The notes under the pieces: generated by a model
What the model was told of the DNA's origin: nothing
The model's input: only the letters and a program-made list of their open reading frames with translations
The model's database searches: none
Made by a program: the position numbers and the translations under genes
Assembly (NCBI RefSeq): GCF_034702125.1
Contig: NC_085871.1
Span: 32,320,093 to 32,384,092, forward strand
DNA: 64,000 nucleotides
Direction of reading: 5' to 3'
Source of the DNA: Engraulis encrasicolus
Lineage: Eukaryota; Chordata; Actinopteri; Clupeiformes; Engraulidae
Shown here: one piece after another, positions 22,215-33,885 of the stretch
Layout of the letters: every line of letters starts with the position of its first letter
Numbering within the stretch: the stretch's first letter is position 1

Positions 22215-24327
22215 ATTGCTTTTTATTCTTTTTTTCAAAAATGTTTAAATAATGTTTACTTGCAATACTTGTATTTCCCATCACTGGCCAATTTGACAGG
22301 TATATACGTTTTAAATAGGAACAGTTTGCAGAAAATAATGGCTGCCATTCACAGTAGGCAGAACAGAAAAGTCACACAGATACTGATTTTTGTCAGAAAT
22401 CTCTAGGTCTACATCATCATACTTCACTATGCATACATCATTGATGCCTACTAAAAGTTTAGCAAGGCAGCCAGACAGATGATAGGTTATGTTTTTGCTC
22501 TTTCCAGTAATGCATTTTAGTTTCTGTGTCAATGAATACATTCACATTAACACTTTGTTAATTATTAACATTAACCATACAACACAAATTAAGAAAACTG
22601 TTGAGGACAAGCCAAATCCCCAAGACAAAACAAGACAAATCCAGGCAAAATAATAAAGACAAATACCCTTAATATAATGTATTTCATTAGGATCCATTGT
22701 ATTCTAAGCAGATACTTTTCTACACTTTCTTTTGGAAGATTAATACAAGTTTTCCTCCTGAAACAGCGGGATCTCGACGATCGATGCACAGCAAAAGGTA
22801 ATGAATCATCACACAGACATTTGAAACACTGCAAGTTTTATTTTTTATTTTTTTTTCCCCTTTTTTGGTCTAAAAATGTTGAGTTGCAGCAGCAGTAGTG
22901 GCTAATGAACAGCAGATGGTTCGCTGGAGCTTGTAAACACTGTTTAATTCCCATCATGGTGATGGAGACCCTCTCTTCTCACAAGACAAAAAAATAAATT
23001 ATTCTGAAAAAACATAGATAAATAAATAAAATCTCTCGTACAACAAGATGCCATTCAAATTAAAATGCCAGACGGGCGAGCAAAACAGACTGGTTCTTGC
23101 ACTGGATGCTTGATTAATTCCTCCCCCCACCACATCCCTACCCTCGACCCGAAATAGATGATAATTTATAATGCATCATGTTGCTTTCTGCATTCGTTTT
23201 TTGTGTGGTTTGAGTTTTATCTATGGTCTACTGATGATGATCACACAATATTACTGTTATCATTGGAGGGCATGAGGGGGGAATTTACCACCACTCACGC
23301 CAGCTAAAATAATACCAGCCGTTGCAAGCCATTACAACTGTTTATGTGATGCCAGCAAGCACAGCTTGACGTGGAACATTATTATTAAACTTCAAACCAA
23401 AAACCAAACCAAAAATATATTCTACTGACTGAGCCAAACTGCCTGGTAAGAAAAGTTGGTCGTGAATCTGCCTTGCTCAACTGAAGCAGCTGTGAGGGGT
23501 CTGGACTGTACCAGAAGACAGATAGGTTTGCTAATATAAAGCCTTGCCATCGTATTAACAAAGAACATTAATTTCATATGTGTGTGTGTGTGGTATGAGG
23601 CATCATTTGCTTTGGTAATCTGCTCTACGGGGTTCAGCATGAACATGGAAGATTACAAACAAAAAAAATGTTAAGTTTTACTTTGCATCATGAAATAAGT
23701 AGGCCTGCAATTTGGGGCTGGTGTTATGTAGGCTACTTTCTGAATAAGAAGCAGGGGAGTAAGAGAACTGAAGCAGTATAATCAATTTCCTGTATGAATG
23801 TAACTGTACAGATTAGGCATTATTGGTATTTCAATTTGTAGGGCAGAATTGTTCCTTATCACAGTATGAACCGAATATTTTCTTTACCAAAGCCACATAC
23901 TTGTATGGTAGCGGTGACACACATTGTGTCCGATTCACATAAGTCTTTGTCTTTAGCCATTCTATGACCTTTTGAAAGGGGAGAATTGGAGGTGAGTGGA
24001 TGCAAGTAAGGGGTCAGAAACTAACAAAAAAAATTGAGAGGAGTCATTGGTAAGTTAATTAAAAAGAAATGTCAGTGAGGTAATTATGAATCAGCATCTG
24101 AGTCGCCCTGCGCCCTCACTTCTCTGCTCTCCTTTGCACTCTTATCCTCTCTTCACCTCACTCCTCTCCTCTCCTGTCCTCTCATCACCTGACTCCTCTC
24201 TCCTCTCCTACCCCTCTCTTCATCTCTCCTCTCTTTTCCTCTTGTCTATAACTCCTTAAACTCCAACATAGACCCCTTACATGTCTACTCTTTGGTCCCC
24301 CTAAACTCTACCCCTAAGAACAAGGCA
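22215..24327. other. No gene recognised; shared with copy A
   Basis: Collinear with 845-4328 minus the hAT insertion. A CT-rich tract lies at about 24115-24245. No exon supported. Confidence 0.6.
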
Positions 24328-24611
24328 TGGTGTGCGTTCCAATATGCGACCTCCCATCCTCCACTTGTGCTTGTGGCCTCTGTGGAGAAAACAATAAAGT
24401 CTCCCCGCTGTCAGCCTCCCCACAACAATTTTTGGGGGACTATTCTTCATTCACCATCCAGTTTCCAAATGAGAAAATGACTTTACAATTGAGCTTTTGC
24501 GAGATATTGAAATATAATGCTGTTGTCAGTGATGTCATCATGACATATTACTTCCTGGTACGAGGCCACAAGCACAAGTGGAGGACACAAGGTCACATAT
24601 TGGAACGCACC
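24328..24611. mobile_element. MITE with long inverted ends (counterpart of 4329-4607)
   Basis: Left end TGGTGTGCGTTCCAATATGC and a right end ATTGGAACGCACCCA that mirrors it. Confidence 0.75.
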
Positions 24612-24875
24612 CATAGTTTTTATCTCCTTAGCTCTGACTCTGTTGCAAGCTTGGTCTGCATGTGACTCATCCTGCACATTCTTCCTCTCAGTTCTCCCCG
24701 TCTGTCCTCTGTGCTTCTCTTCCCTTCTCTACTCCTTTCTCTCCCCACTCTGCTATCAGAAACTCATGTGGATCCATGAGTGAGGTGTTTTCTAGGGTGT
24801 AGCATGAATCATTCCTTGCCCTTTCCTCTTGCTTTCATTGCTGTGTGTCAGAGGCTGAGGAAGTCCAGAAGGGCT

Positions 24876-24982
24876 CTGGGGTTTGTTTCTCAAAAGGGTA
24901 GTTGCTAACCTGTTAGCAACTTGGTTAGTTGCAATGGGAAATTGTGTTGCAAACAACAAAGGTTTAGAGAAATGCACCCCTG
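24876..24982. mobile_element. Short palindromic MITE (counterpart of 4868-4974)
   Basis: Ends CTGGGGTTTGTTTCTC and GAGAAATGCACCCCTGG around the hairpin GTTGCTAACCTGTTAGCAAC. Confidence 0.6.
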
Positions 24983-25098
24983 GCTTGATGATCTCTCTGA
25001 TGGCGATACAGTAGAACTATTGCCCACATCTGTCCCTCTTCAACAAGGCAAGTTCTTCTCGGCTGTCACATCATTACATTTAGGCCTATGTAACGGAA

Positions 25099-25303
25099 GT
25101 CATCTTGCACCTGTTCATCTCTCTCGGGGATGCGAACCTAAGACCTCGTCAACTACAACGGCCCGGCAATGGGAGACACAGTACGAGACCGCTGGACTAA
25201 AGGACCAGTCCCCCAGCCCAACAGCATCGTTACTGTATGATGCTTTGGGAGGCAGGTTTACTAAAGTTACACGCCAACTCTGCTGCTTAACCTCCGTTAC
25301 ACT
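25099..25303 (-). mobile_element. tRNA-like SINE-related unit, uninterrupted copy
   Basis: Counterpart of 5100-5294, with the same box A-like TAGTCCAGCGG and box B-like GGTTCGCATCC on the minus strand. Confidence 0.6.
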
Positions 25304-25591
25304 CTCCCCCTTAACCCTTTATAGGGCAACCAAATTTCAGCTCCCGAGGGAAAAAAAAGTTTGACAGGCTCCAGGCCACTGCTGATTGGTCAAATGTCAA
25401 GATGTCACCAACTGCCTGAAAGTCTGATTTCTCCTGATGAATTTGATGTAACCCACTTGGGTGTACACCCTTGTAGAGAGGTATGGCATGGGCATTTGTG
25501 ATAGGTGTGCAAGCAATTGGAAGTGATCAAGTATAGTCACTTGCCCTATAAAGGGTTAAATCTCAATCTGCACCTGTTCGTCCCCCTCGGG

Positions 25592-26725
25592 CAGTGTTGT
25601 ACCCGAACGTGTTCAATGAACGAAAGTTCATGAACGAGTTAATATTTTGAGCAAACGTGAACTGAACGTACAATATTTACTAGATGATGAATGAACTATG
25701 AACGCGTTCATTCTGGAGTCCATGAACGACACGTTCATTCGTTCATTCCGTTCATTCGTAGTTACCAGATTTCATTAATATTCCTGCAGAAAACGCGACT
25801 AAACACAGTGTCAGAGAGTCTAGTATTATGTCTTTCGTCTCGTGCAAAGAGGCGGGACCAAGCAAACAGCAGGCATAGCTCTACTTAAAATCAGAGCCGC
25901 CAGCAACCAGCCAGCAGTGTGCGAGTTTTCTGGACGCTTGGAATAAGTGTGGATTGCTCTCGCTTCACTATTTAAGTTAAAATGCGCCGCGAGCACCACC
26001 AACAACAAGAGAAAACTGTCTGCTGGCACGTTGCAGGATGGCAATTTTTGCGCATGAGACAGAGAACAACAGTGCAGGAAAACGTTACAGAATCCACGCA
26101 CCCGTTTTAGGTCCAGTCCATACAGTAACAGAAAAGAAGTGAAATCGCTCAGCACACACAGTGTCTAAACAACAAACACTGTAAAGGATTACTATCTAGG
26201 CCTACTAATGATAAACCACTCTTAATGCAAAACTAAAATACAGTAGACTAAGATCTAACAATCTCATTGTTAGAAGTAATTAAATATGGACTGTCAATTA
26301 GACCTACACTTTTTTCAACATGGGGGGTGAGCTGTGAACTGAACTATGAACTAGTAGAAAATGAACTTTCCCAACACTGCAGAAAACACAGTAAAGGACT
26401 ATAATCTCTATTACTACTACTACTAATAAACCGCTGCTCTAATGCACAATTAAAATTCAAGTAATATCCAGCAATGTCATTGTTAACACTAATTAACCCA
26501 TTAAATAATGGCTCTGTAGAACATTTATATGGGCTTTGACAATGAATTTAGATTTTTTTTGGGGGGGGAGGGTGAACTGAAATTAACTTGTTCATTTATT
26601 TTGTGAACTATGAACAAACTAGTTCATTTTGAACAATTATGAACTATGAACGAACTAGTTCATTCAGAGAGCTGTGAACTTGAACTTGAACTAGTTCACG
26701 TAGAAAATGAACTTTCCCAACACTG
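25592..26725. mobile_element. hAT-family element (counterpart of 5593-6726)
   Basis: Starts CAGTGTTGTACCCGAAC and ends TTTCCCAACACTG, with the same CCTCGGG target duplication on both sides. From about 25729 it is almost identical to copy A. Confidence 0.8.
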
Positions 26726-26837
26726 ACCTCGGGGCTGCGAAACTGTGACCTCGTCAACTACAACGGTCCGGCAAAGGGAGACACAGTACAATACCGCTGG
26801 ACTAAAGGACCAGTCCCCCAGCCCAACGGCATCGTTA
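26726..26837 (-). mobile_element. SINE-related unit, middle part
   Basis: The part between the hAT and Harbinger insertions. The remaining part resumes at 27153. Confidence 0.65.
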
Positions 26838-27149
26838 AGGGCCGTACACACACGTCGCTGCTAGTTACTCGCTCAGCGAATGAACTCAATAGAATGTAAA
26901 TGTGTTCCAGCAAGATTAGGCGAGTACTGTACAAGCGATGCGATGTGGGCGGATCCCGAGTTGAAAATATTTTATCTTCGAGCGAGGCGAGTAAGCGAGT
27001 AACCAACTGGAAGGCAGAGTTCGGTACTTCTCGCCTGTTCATTGGCAGTTAAAGCCGCGGGAACTTTCAGCGAACGTTCCATGAAAGAGAGGCGAGTAGG
27101 CGAGCAAGCGAGAAGCTAGTAAATAGCAGCGATGTGTCTGTACGGCCCT
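26838..27149. mobile_element. PIF/Harbinger-like MITE with TTA target duplication
   Basis: The ends AGGGCCGTACACACACGTCG and, inverted, AGGGCCGTACAGACACATCG extend into a roughly 28-bp imperfect inverted repeat. TTA flanks both sides (26835-26837 and 27150-27152). The uninterrupted SINE copy reads GCATCGTTACTGTATGATG, with a single TTA, which proves the insertion and its 3-bp duplication. Length is 312 bp with no coding capacity. Confidence 0.9.
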
Positions 27150-27152
27150 TTA

Positions 27153-27223
27153 CTGTATGAGGCTTTGGGAGGGAGGTTTACTAAAGTTCCACGCCAACTC
27201 TGCTAGTTAACCTCCGTTACACC
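27153..27223 (-). mobile_element. SINE-related unit, remaining part
   Basis: CTGTATGAGGCTTTGGGAGG… matches 5227-5294 and completes the SINE after the two insertions. Confidence 0.65.
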
Positions 27224-27865
27224 TGTTTTAAAGATTAGTGTTGCATCCTGAACAACTTAGTGCAGACATAATTATGGACTAGCATGCACATTTTCTGCAC
27301 CCTCTTCTCATCTCTACTCTTCTCTTCTCTCCACTTTTCGGATGTTCTCTTCTCTCCCCTTCTCTCTGACTGCTGCATCATGGACTCCAATGACTCTATG
27401 AGATCCCTGAGGGGAATACATCCCTACTCCTTACTGTCGAGCCCCATGCAGTACAACCCCTAAACTCTTTGGTCACCCTCTCCCCCAGGATCTGCACCTC
27501 TTTAACAAGGCAAGGTCTTTATCTCATTAACTAAATTTCATTTTGCAGATTACATTTAATGTAATATGTGAGCTTTCATAGGTAATTATATTTATTTCCT
27601 TCCAGGCCTTTTGTATGCATAATGATGCCAGATAGCATATTTCAGGGATATGGTTGGTTAACTCCTCCATGAGCTCGGAGGAATAGATATTTTTGCCTAC
27701 TCCGTTTCCGTATAGAAGTGCCCCTCTTTAACGAGACAAAGTCCTGTGCTCCTGACTCAATTAAATATCACAAAGGCTAACACTTAACAACTTACCAGAT
27801 ACCTTACCATGCCTGTCCTAAGTGGAGCAAAGTCAGCATGGCTCAGGAATACAGATCATTAACTA
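27224..27865. other. Non-coding, partly pyrimidine-rich
   Basis: A CTCTTCTC-rich tract at 27300-27368. No exon or repeat boundary recognised. Confidence 0.5.
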
Positions 27866-27868
27866 TTG

Positions 27869-27903
27869 TGTATTGTGTGTGTGTGCGTGTGTGTTTGTGT
27901 CTC

Positions 27904-27975
<72 letters not shown>
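27869..27975. repeat. (GT)n then (GA)n compound microsatellite
   Basis: A GTGTGTGCG-rich stretch to about 27900, followed by GA units to 27975. Confidence 0.95.
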
Positions 27976-27976
<1 letters not shown>

Positions 27977-28056
27977 ATGCATGCAGTACGTACTTACAAA
28001 ATGGTGGAGCTGTGGCCATTCCTGTGCTCCCACACACTATTGAATATCTGGTTGAC

Positions 28057-28231
28057 CAGGGGTCCGTTTCTCGATTATTGTTGTTGCTAACCGTCTTAAG
28101 ACTGTCTTAAAACGTAACACCATTTCCTTGGATTTAGTGGTGAGCGACGCTGTCAAGATGCAGTTGAGTCGCTCGTACGACGGACTTTGCCAACGACGAT
28201 AGCAAAGACACTTTCGAGAAACGGACCCCTG
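28057..28231. mobile_element. MITE with 17-bp perfect inverted ends
   Basis: CAGGGGTCCGTTTCTCG at the left and CGAGAAACGGACCCCTG at the right are perfect inverted repeats around about 140 bp. No target duplication longer than two or three bases is visible. Confidence 0.8.
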
Positions 28232-28270
28232 ACAAAGTATCCAACCAAAAGTGACCACTGGGGGAGTGAA

Positions 28271-28283
28271 TATAGTGTGTTTC
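28271..28283. repeat. LINE target-site duplication, 3' side
   Basis: TATAGTGTGTTTC, perfectly repeated at 33873-33885. Confidence 0.95.
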
Positions 28284-28637
28284 TTTTTTTTTTTTTTTTT
28301 TTTTTTTTCAAAGGTTTCTTTATTGATTTTTTAAGTGTAATAACAAAGGTTTAGGATATTGAATGTCCATAATATAAAAGTTACACAATATGGGAATATT
28401 ATCACACATTAGCTATAACAAGGCATAAAGAACAAACCCCCCCAACCCCCCAGCCATATACAGTACACAATTCAACACAAAATAAACAGAAACAAACAGC
28501 CAAAAACAGAGAGAGAAAAAAAAAACATTACACAAGACATACACATAGACCTGCCACCTTAACAAAATATGTTACCACTGTAGTCTGAAAAGATGTGCAC
28601 ACAGTTCTAGTCTGTCACAGAGGGGAGATTCAACTCG
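28284..28637 (-). other. LINE 3' UTR, polyadenylation signal and poly(A)
   Basis: On the minus strand the UTR contains the G-rich tract GGGGGGTTGGGGGGG (about 28437-28452). It ends ATCAATAAAGAAACC followed by the A tail. G-rich 3' UTR tracts are an established trait of L1 elements. Confidence 0.85.
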
Positions 28638-30665
28638 TCAATGTAATCTGACAAGTACGTATCCCCATGTTTTTGTGAACTTGCGGGTAGAGCCCTTCAT
28701 ACTGCTTCTAATTTTTTCTATTTTCATGAAATAAAGGATATCTTTAATCAGGGAACTGAATGAAGGGGCATTAGGAGACTTCCACCTCAGCAAAATGAGA
28801 CGCCTTGCTACTAGAGTGATAAATGCAATAAACTCAGCCTTATACAAAGATATGGACATTGTAAATGGGAGAACACCAAACAACGCAGTAAGTGGAGATG
28901 GATCAATTGTTTGTACTAATACATTGGACAGGATGTCAAAAACCTTGGACCAATATTCAAATAGTTTTGGACAAAACCAGAGTGTGTGTGCCAGTGTCGC
29001 GGGTGCTGAGTGGCACCTCTCACATGTGGGGTCAACATCAGGAAAAAAGCGGCTTAATTTGACCCTAGTCCAGTAGGCCCGGTGGACAATTTTACACTGA
29101 ATGACACCATGTTTAGCACAAATTGATGATGAATGCACACGTTGTAAGATTGAGTCCCATTCAATATCTAAGATCTCACTTCCCAGGTCCTCCTCCCATT
29201 GAGTCTTAATTGAATTGACATTTACAGGTCTTAAGGTATACATACGATTATAGATGGAGGATATCATTCCTTTAGTATTAGGAAGAGGCATTAAGAGTGA
29301 GTCAATGGGGTTAGCTGATGGCTTATTGGGAAAATTGGGAAATAAGGTTTTAACAAAGCTGCGTACCTGTAGGTATCTAAAAAAATGTGATGTGGGTAAG
29401 GAATATTTTCCACTCAGCTGTTGAAATGATGCAAATACCCCATCCATATACAGGTCTTTTAAGGACTTGATACCCAACCTAGACCAGACCGTCCATGCTC
29501 CGTCAATCAGTGAAGGCGGAAAAGCAACATTTGCAGTGAGAGGAGAAAGGATAGAAACATCACCCAGCTTGAAATGTTTCCTGAACTGGTTCCAAATTCT
29601 CATTGATGTTTTGACACATACATTTTTAGTGTATGAAGACAGAGAAATTTTAAGAGGAGAGTACAATAATGCCCTCAAAGAAGTGGGTTTACAAGATTGC
29701 GCTTCCATCTGTAGCCAAGTAGGGTGTGGAGTAAGAGTGTCAAAATGCAGCCAGTAGTGTAGGGCTCTAATATTGGCAGCCCAATAATAGTACTGTAAAT
29801 TAGGCAATGCCATGCCTCCAAGACTCTTGGGCCTTTGGAGGAGCATTTTACGAATCCTGGGTGCCTTCCTGTTCCAGATAAACTCTGTAATTAGTGTGTC
29901 AATCTTACGGAAAAATGTTTGTGGAATGAATATGGGGATGGTCTGAAAAAGATATGAGAATTTTGGTAGTGTGTTCATTTTAACAGAATTAATTCTGGCT
30001 GGGAGTGATAGGGGTAAAATAGACCACCTCTCAAAGTCTTTCTGCACATTGGATAGCAAACTTGCAAAGTTGAACTTAAACAGATCCTGAAATTTGTCTG
30101 TGACCTGTACACCCAGATAAGTAAATCTGTGATTTGCCCATTTAAATGGAAAGGAGTGGGTAGGATAAGCTCGAGCTGCTGCATTTATCGGGAAGAACTC
30201 ACTCTTACTATAGTTAACTTTATAGCCTGATAAAGAACCAAATGTTGTAAGGCATTGAAGTGCTGCTGGTATGGATGTGGAGATGTTTGACACATACAGG
30301 AGGAGATCATCTGCATATAGGGACACCTTATGTTCTATGCCTGATCTAGATATGCCCACAATCTCTTTGTTGGACCTAAGGAGGATAGCCAGAGGCTCAA
30401 TTGCTATGGCGAACAAGAGGGGGCTCAAAGGGCATCCTTGTCGTGTGGAGCGATGTAGGCTGAAGTATTCAGAGAAGTTGTTATTAGTCCTAACAGAGGC
30501 CTTTGGTGCAGAGTATAACAACTGGACCCAGGCGATGAAGTTTTGCCCAAGGCCGAATTTTTGCATAGTATAAAACAAGTATGGCCACCCCACCCTGTCA
30601 AAGGCCTTCAAAGCATCAAGTGAGATCAGGGCTTCAGTAGTTGTAGATGAGGGTTGACTATATAC
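28638..30665 (-). pseudogene. LINE ORF2 C-terminal part: reverse transcriptase core and CCHC
   Basis: The third frame segment of ORF2. Counting from the TTG codon ending at 30611, it shows RT motif A (KAFDRVGWPYLF, residues 2-13), RQGCPLSPLLFA (58-68) and the catalytic YADD (99-102). These are followed by LGVQV, a thumb-like region and a long C-terminal domain. A zinc-knuckle-like C530-x2-C533-x8-H542-x4-C547 lies near the end, as in L1 and Tx1 clade elements. The frame is open upstream to about 30665, where it disagrees with the preceding segment by one base, so the YADD core is separated from the fingers by a frameshift. It makes cDNA by target-primed reverse transcription when intact. Confidence 0.93.
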
Positions 30666-31125
30666 TGTATAATGTTATAGAGGCGCCTTAGATTGTAGAA
30701 TGAATGCCTATGCCTGATAAACCCTGTTTGATCTGGGGATATGACGGTCGGCAGTATAGGGTCTAAGCGAAGTGCCAACAATTTAGAAAGTAATTTTAGA
30801 TCCACATTCAACAAACTTATGGGTCTATAAGAGGCACAGTCCAGGGGGTCTTTGTTCTTTTTAAGAATCAAAGATATGGTGGCATACGTGAGAGTAGATG
30901 GGAGGGTATGATTTTCAAATGATTCATTATACATGTCAACAAGGAGGGGGGCCAACAGTGGAAAAAAAGTCCTATAAAACTCTACCGGGTAGCCGTCAGG
31001 GCCTGGACACTTTCCGCCTTGCATTGAGGCTATCGCAATTTTAAGTTCTTCCACAGATAGAGGTTGATCTAATTTACCAACAGCCTCCTCATCCACCTTA
31101 GGAATGTCCAAAGAGTTAAAAAAAA
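30650..31125 (-). pseudogene. LINE ORF2 middle part: N-terminal reverse transcriptase
   Basis: Second frame segment. It contains the fingers-region words GGKCPGPDGYPVEFY, CASYRPISLLNVDLKLLSK and ISPDQTGFIRHRHS, typical of L1-group reverse transcriptases. It is joined to the endonuclease segment by a one-base shift in an A8 run (31118-31125) and to the YADD segment by another shift at about 30655-30670. The open frame seen upstream of 31125 in this phase is not LINE protein. Confidence 0.9.
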
Positions 31126-32426
31126 TTATCCAATGCAGCGGAATCTGGAGTATGCTCTGGAGTGTATAACAGGCTGTAGTAGTCCTTAAAGTGATCATTA
31201 ATTTCTTTTGGATCTGTTGTCGTACCCAGAGGGGTCTTAATTTGGAGTATTTGGTGAGAAGATGCTTCTTTTTTGAGTTGGTAAGCAAGCAACCGCCCTG
31301 CTTTGTCACCTTGTTCATAATACTTATATTTAGACCTAAGTAGCATTTCTTCCTCCTTCTGCGTAGAGGAAATATTAAAATTTGCTTGTAGTGTAAGGCG
31401 TTCTTTATATAAGTCAGGGGAAGGATTTTCCGCATATAGCTTGTCAGTTTCCCCAATTTTCTTTATCAGCTCAGATAATTTTTCTTCCCTTGTCCTCCTC
31501 TCACATGCAGTATATGAAATAATAATACCTCTGAGGTATGCTTTCAACGTTTCCCAAAGAGTGGACGCAGAAATGTCTGGAGTTTTATTAATCTCTATTA
31601 AAGTTTTGATCTGTGCAGACATGAGTTGGAGAAAGTCTTTGCTAGATAACAGGCGTGTGTTCAATCGCCAAGGAGGGCGAGAAGAGTTAAGTCCTTGCAT
31701 GGCTATTGTTAAAGAAATTGGTGCATGGTCAGATATTACTATGGGGTTGTAGGTTACAGATTTGACAGAAGGCAATAAATTATTATGTATTAAAAAGTAG
31801 TCAATACGTGAAAATGTCCGGTGGACAGAAGAGAAAAATGAGTATTGTTTACCATTTGGGTGCAGAAAACGCCATGGATCGGATAGATTAAATTCCTCCA
31901 TAATGGATTTAATTAATTGTGCAGATTTGGATAAGGAGAGTGTCTTGGTTGAGGATCGATCAAGAGTTGGACTTATCCAGCAGTTCCAGTCCCCTCCAAG
32001 AATGAGAGAATGTGTAGCAATATCTGTGAGCTTTGAGAAAAAGGTTCTGAAGAAATGATGATCATCCCAATTAGGCCCATAAAAATTAGCAAGGATGAGG
32101 GGAGTATTGTAAATCTTCCCAGTAACAACAACAAATCTCCCATTTGGGTCTGCTAAAACATTAGAGCATATAAAAGGGATTGATTTGTGTATAAGAATGG
32201 CTGTACCCCTTGCCTTGGCCTGAAATTTTGAATGATATATTTGACCTATCCAATTCTTTCTTAATCTAATATGGTCCTCTACTTTTAAATGTGTCTCTTG
32301 TAAATAAACTATGTGTGCTTCTAGCTTGCGAAGATGACCCAGGACTTTGTTGCGCTTCATTGGTGCATTTAGTCCTCTGCAATTCCAACTGACAAAATTC
32401 AGCTCATTCCCATTGAACTGGTGCAT
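31116..32426 (-). pseudogene. LINE ORF2 N-terminal part: AP-like endonuclease
   Basis: First segment of ORF2, 436 codons from ATG. It shows the apurinic-endonuclease fold signatures: SWNCRGLN (13-20), QETH (43-46), GGDWN (144-148), SRIDYF (206-211) and SDHAP (232-236). The catalytic N, E, D and H positions expected of LINE endonucleases all look present. The protein then continues through a linker to LDNFF and stops at a TAA created by an eight-T run (minus strand of 31118-31125). Intact, the domain nicks target DNA, commonly at T-rich sites. Confidence 0.93.
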
Positions 32427-32986
32427 AAGTCACGGCATGATAGAGTACTAAAAATAAGCAGACTAGGTGCCACCACAAGTGAAACACATTTAAGCAGGCA
32501 TAAGGAAAAACAAAAACACAACAATTGAAATTAAAAGGCAAAACACAGACAAAAAACAGCAAAACCCACCCCTCCCTTGCTAAAGCGTCTACTGAACATG
32601 ACGCGCGCTTACCCCCCTTTAAATCTGACGAACTAACCGAAGTAGCACTCCTCGTGCACATTCCAGAGCCGCCTACGTGCCGTAGAGGCTAGTGACTTCA
32701 CTTATATCAGTATTGTAGCCAAATGGCTAATGCAAACACCGTAACCACATTTCAAAATATTGGTTGAATTGTCATGAACCAGATAGATTTATAACTTAAC
32801 CAGACCAGTTGACCTGTCGTGTATTTTGACGGTAGTAAAGCATATCAATTTACTCTATCATTTCCTCACCGCCAGCAGAATTGTCCCTGTGGGGCAGTCC
32901 GAGGCATGGAATGCCCTGGATGAACTCCACTGCGGTGGGGGGGGTCATCGAATTTGTGCAATGTTCCGTCAGACAGCAGCGTAATC
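32427..32986 (-). other. LINE inter-ORF region with frameshifted ORF1 tail
   Basis: Just past the ORF1 stop, another frame continues for about 40 codons with words like LLKITLLSDGTLHKF, which fit the C-terminal end of L1 ORF1 proteins. A seven-C run follows. The remaining 400 bp before ORF2 is non-coding spacer. Confidence 0.6.
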
Positions 32987-33721
32987 TTAAGCAGGGCTGA
33001 ATTTCACTCCTTTCATTTGGCGAAGGAGGCGTTTTGCTTCCCCGAACTTCGCGCGTCTCTTGGCCACAGCAGAAGTGTAGTCAGGGAAAAACATCACCTT
33101 CCCTTCTTGGTAAAAGACTGTGGAGAGCTCTTCGGCTCTGCGTAGAATCCGGTCCCGATCTTGATGATAGTGTAGGCGAATGATGAACGGTCTGGGAGGT
33201 TCATCCTTCTTGGGCTTCTCACGTAAGCTGCGGTGCGCTCTGTCCACGACAGGTTTGTGGTCCAGTCTCAGAGTATCCTGTATGAGTCCGGAGATGAATT
33301 CGGTCGGATTGGAGCCCTCGACACCTTCCGGTACTCCAACGAGTCGAATATTATTCCTTCTCGAACGCCCCTCTAGATCTTCACACTTAGCATTCAATTG
33401 AGTCACTTGCGCATTCAGAGTCTGCACGAGATTCTCCAATTCGCTCAAGCGATCACTCTGGTCAGATGCAGCACACTCAAGCTCTTTAATGGTACTGTCG
33501 TGTGTGTCCACTTTTTGTTGCAATGGTGAAATAGCACTTCTAAACTCAGCTCTTACCGTTGCAATCTCAGATCTCAAGTCAGTGGAGAGCGTGTCGATTT
33601 TACCACATATGTCGTCCCGGATAGCATTCATCATCTCCTGTAGCAAGCTAGCATCTGGGTCGCCGGCTTGTGGAGGGTTCTTTTTGGGTTTTCCCGATTC
33701 TCTCCCTCGTCCAGAAGCCAT
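32987..33721 (-). CDS. LINE ORF1 protein, C-terminus lost to a frameshift
   Basis: 244 codons from ATG, an L1-type ORF1 RNA-binding protein. After a basic N-terminus (GRGRESGKPKKN) a heptad-like coiled coil spans about residues 65-118. The conserved RRNNIRLVGVPEG (121-133) opens the RRM-like domain. A C-terminal RNA-binding domain follows, with RPFIIRLHYHQDRDRILRRA and VMFFPDYTSAVAKRR. The stop after KFSPA comes earlier than in typical family members. The next frame carries the expected tail, so a one-base shift probably truncates it. Intact ORF1 forms trimers and packages LINE RNA. Confidence 0.92.
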   Translation of the reverse strand: MASGRGRESGKPKKNPPQAGDPDASLLQEMMNAIRDDICGKIDTLSTDLRSEIATVRAEFRSAISPLQQKVDTHDSTIKELECAASDQSDRLSELENLVQTLNAQVTQLNAKCEDLEGRSRRNNIRLVGVPEGVEGSNPTEFISGLIQDTLRLDHKPVVDRAHRSLREKPKKDEPPRPFIIRLHYHQDRDRILRRAEELSTVFYQEGKVMFFPDYTSAVAKRRAKFGEAKRLLRQMKGVKFSPA

Positions 33722-33872
33722 TTTTGAGTGAAATATCCACTTAAAGTGCGTTACTGGTTAAGAACTATTGATACAGTCGAATATTCCGCCAGAATAAATT
33801 ACAAATAGGTCACTTAGCCTCGGAGCACTGAAGCACACGTCCTACATGTTCTGTGTCCGCGTGCGCCCCCCC

Positions 33873-33885
33873 TATAGTGTGTTTC
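33873..33885. repeat. LINE target-site duplication, 5' side
   Basis: TATAGTGTGTTTC, a perfect match to 28271-28283. It sets the 5' end of the LINE and excludes 5' truncation. Confidence 0.95.

Larger units (their letters stand above)
21378..27052 (+). repeat. Large duplicated segment, copy B (partner 1-7053)
   Basis: Collinear with copy A but without the 1080-2438 element. The sequence continues naturally past 27052 to the real end of the Harbinger MITE, so copy B has the more believable structure at this end. See the copy A entry for divergence. Confidence 0.95.
28284..33872 (-). mobile_element. Complete L1/Tx1-like LINE with 13-bp target duplication
   Basis: A 5.59-kb non-LTR retrotransposon on the minus strand. 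It has a short 5' leader (about 150 bp, beginning in a GC-rich GGGGGGCGCACGCGG), ORF1 (coiled coil and RNA-binding), ORF2 (endonuclease, reverse transcriptase, CCHC), a 3' UTR with AATAAA and a poly(A) tail of 25 (28284-28308 as T). TATAGTGTGTTTC flanks it exactly on both sides (28271-28283 and 33873-33885). It is therefore a full-length, fairly recent insertion. The reading frames are nevertheless broken in at least three places, one in an eight-base homopolymer, so decay or sequencing error must be distinguished. Confidence 0.95.

Noticed and set aside
28795..30573. Plus-strand frames within the LINE
   Set aside because: Antisense shadows of the ORF2 reading frame.
33180..33731. Plus-strand frames over ORF1
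   Set aside because: Antisense shadows of the coiled-coil ORF1.
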